A DNA stretch of 64,000 nt from assembly GCF_009617895.1 (NCBI RefSeq), contig NZ_BLAW01000001.1:1479001-1543000 (forward strand), given 5' to 3'. The stretch is from Prolixibacter sp. SD074. GTDB lineage: Bacteria; Bacteroidota; Bacteroidia; Bacteroidales; Prolixibacteraceae. A model generated the notes under the pieces. It searched no databases. It saw only the letters and a program-made list of their open reading frames with translations, and was not told the origin of the DNA. Both the position numbers and the translations under genes were made by a program. Below, in pieces: positions 63,025 to 64,000 of the stretch. Every line of letters begins with the position of its first letter. Position 1 is the first letter of the stretch.

Positions 63025-64000
63025 TCAGGTAGTATATACCGAATTGAATAATACATAGTCAGTCGTCAAGTCACTTCCCCAACCCGTAGCTGTAGCACGT
63101 CCGTTATTTAAATCGAGCTTCACGTAAATGTGCGATTCGCGAAGAAGTTTCTTCATGAAATGCCGATCATATTCCAACGGAACTCCCTTCTCCAGCACCT
63201 GAATTTGCGTCTCTTCATCTCCCAGATAAAGGTCCACATTTTCGTAATTGAATGGAACACCGGCATTTCCGGCTGCACAAATAATACGTCCCCAATTCGG
63301 GTCACGACCAAACATTGCCGTTTTCACCAGCGATGAATCTGAAATTGTCCGAACCAACTTTCGGGCAATTAATTCGTCAGGAGCATGTGTAACCTGGTAC
63401 TGCACAAATTTCGATGAACCCTCACCGTCCGAAACAATCAGCTTGGCCAGGTGAATCATCATGTTCTCCAGGTTTTCATAAAATACTTTACACCCCGGAT
63501 CGTTTTCCTTCATCAGGACATCGTTCCCGGCCATTCCGTTTGCCAATACTGCTACCATATCATTGGTCGAAGTATCACCATCAACGGTAATCATGTTAAA
63601 AGATCGATCGACTGCTTTTTTCACCAACCGTTTCAGCAACTTGGGTTCAATAGCTACATCAGTTACCAAAAAGGAGAGCATCGTTCCCATGTTCGGATGA
63701 ATCATACCCGACCCTTTAGCAATGCCGCCCAGATTTACTTCATATCCATTCACATCGAATTCAATAAATCCCTCTTTGGCGAAGGTATCTGTTGTCAGGA
63801 TAGCATTGGCCACAAAAGCCCCGGCATTCGACTTATTCGTCAGCTTGTCTACATTTTCCCTGATCCCTTCCACAATGTCATCAGTAGGGAAAGGTTCGCC
63901 AATAATTCCTGTTGATGCAACAAGTACCAAATCCTTGTCAATCCCCAGCTCATTGGCATAGGTTTCTGCCATGGCTTCGGCTCCTGCGAGGCCTTGTGCG
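63025..64000 (-). CDS. argJ: Glutamate N-acetyltransferase ArgJ, 3' part
   Basis: The frame is open to the window edge, so the first part is missing. The known product has the autocleavage site at GMIHPNMGTMLSF, where the Thr becomes the nucleophile; Gly replaces the usual Ala before it. TVDGDTSTND and MFGRDPNWGRI are further family marks. It transfers acetyl from N-acetylornithine to glutamate in arginine synthesis. The internal Met at 63972 is not the true start. Confidence 0.93.
   Translation of the reverse strand, partial: AQGLAGAEAMAETYANELGIDKDLVLVASTGIIGEPFPTDDIVEGIRENVDKLTNKSNAGAFVANAILTTDTFAKEGFIEFDVNGYEVNLGGIAKGSGMIHPNMGTMLSFLVTDVAIEPKLLKRLVKKAVDRSFNMITVDGDTSTNDMVAVLANGMAGNDVLMKENDPGCKVFYENLENMMIHLAKLIVSDGEGSSKFVQYQVTHAPDELIARKLVRTISDSSLVKTAMFGRDPNWGRIICAAGNAGVPFNYENVDLYLGDEETQIQVLEKGVPLEYDRHFMKKLLRESHIYVKLDLNNGRATATGWGSDLTTDYVLFNSVYTT

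Overview
The window reads as chromosomal DNA of a Bacteroidota member, most likely a marine or sediment Marinilabiliales/Prolixibacteraceae-like bacterium; this placement is an inference from gene families, not a database match. Support comes from a type IX secretion C-terminal sorting domain on a GH13 amylase, TAnnTTTG promoter -7 boxes, a class II HMG-CoA reductase beside a GYDxA-type GHMP kinase, a DUF6261-like protein, an ISAon1-type (ISL3) insertion sequence, an RHS-core protein, a TamA/TamB pair and a CzcA-TolC fusion.

Layout. 0-1.5 kb: 3' end of a secreted alpha-amylase. 1.7-8.1 kb: a DesK/NarL-type two-component pair, then a phosphate-selective porin and pstSCAB, without phoU. 8.2-10.4 kb (minus): alpha/beta hydrolase, ECF sigma factor, zinc-finger anti-sigma and an NrtS-like membrane protein. 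10.4-13.1 kb: scarred DNA with a truncated sialate O-acetylesterase, a MITE-like element, a DUF6261-like gene and a 41-bp hairpin tandem repeat. 13.1-24.0 kb (minus): nine tightly packed genes joining the leucine/methylcrotonyl-CoA carboxylase branch (mccB, liuC, mccA, acyl-CoA dehydrogenase) to the mevalonate branch (fni, mvaA, a GHMP kinase, mvaD, mvk). 24.2-28.6 kb: MFS transporter, a broken XRE regulator, a second MITE-like copy, a secreted MORN-like protein, a 5'-truncated RHS protein ending in an HELLH metalloprotease domain, and a transposase fossil. 28.7-37.2 kb (minus): nspC, tamB, tamA and carboxynorspermidine dehydrogenase. 37.3-43 kb: a decayed PAS/receiver kinase fossil, a cold-shock protein with a long leader, selU-selD, a CDF metal exporter, and a DUF456 gene cut in two by a complete ISL3-family IS with TIRs and an 8-bp target duplication. 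45-64 kb: TPR-like proteins, glutaminase, HD hydrolase, GH29 fucosidase, thioredoxin, a heavy-metal RND system, CorA, a dicarboxylate/glutamate symporter, adenine deaminase, exported MsrA, nitroreductase, TauE-like permease and the 3' part of argJ.

The most interesting unit is the 13.1-24.0 kb operon. Methylcrotonyl-CoA carboxylase plus methylglutaconyl-CoA hydratase produce HMG-CoA, the substrate of the HMG-CoA reductase encoded three genes further on. Neither HMG-CoA synthase nor HMG-CoA lyase is in the operon. It therefore looks like a genetically hard-wired leucine/isovaleryl-CoA-to-isoprenoid route. Other points worth attention are the CzcA-TolC polyprotein with an internal signal peptide, the RHS metalloprotease/secreted partner pair, the two-copy MITE-like element set between convergent genes, a perfect inverted repeat around the phosphate-porin promoter, and a strong terminator hairpin in the leader of the CDF exporter.
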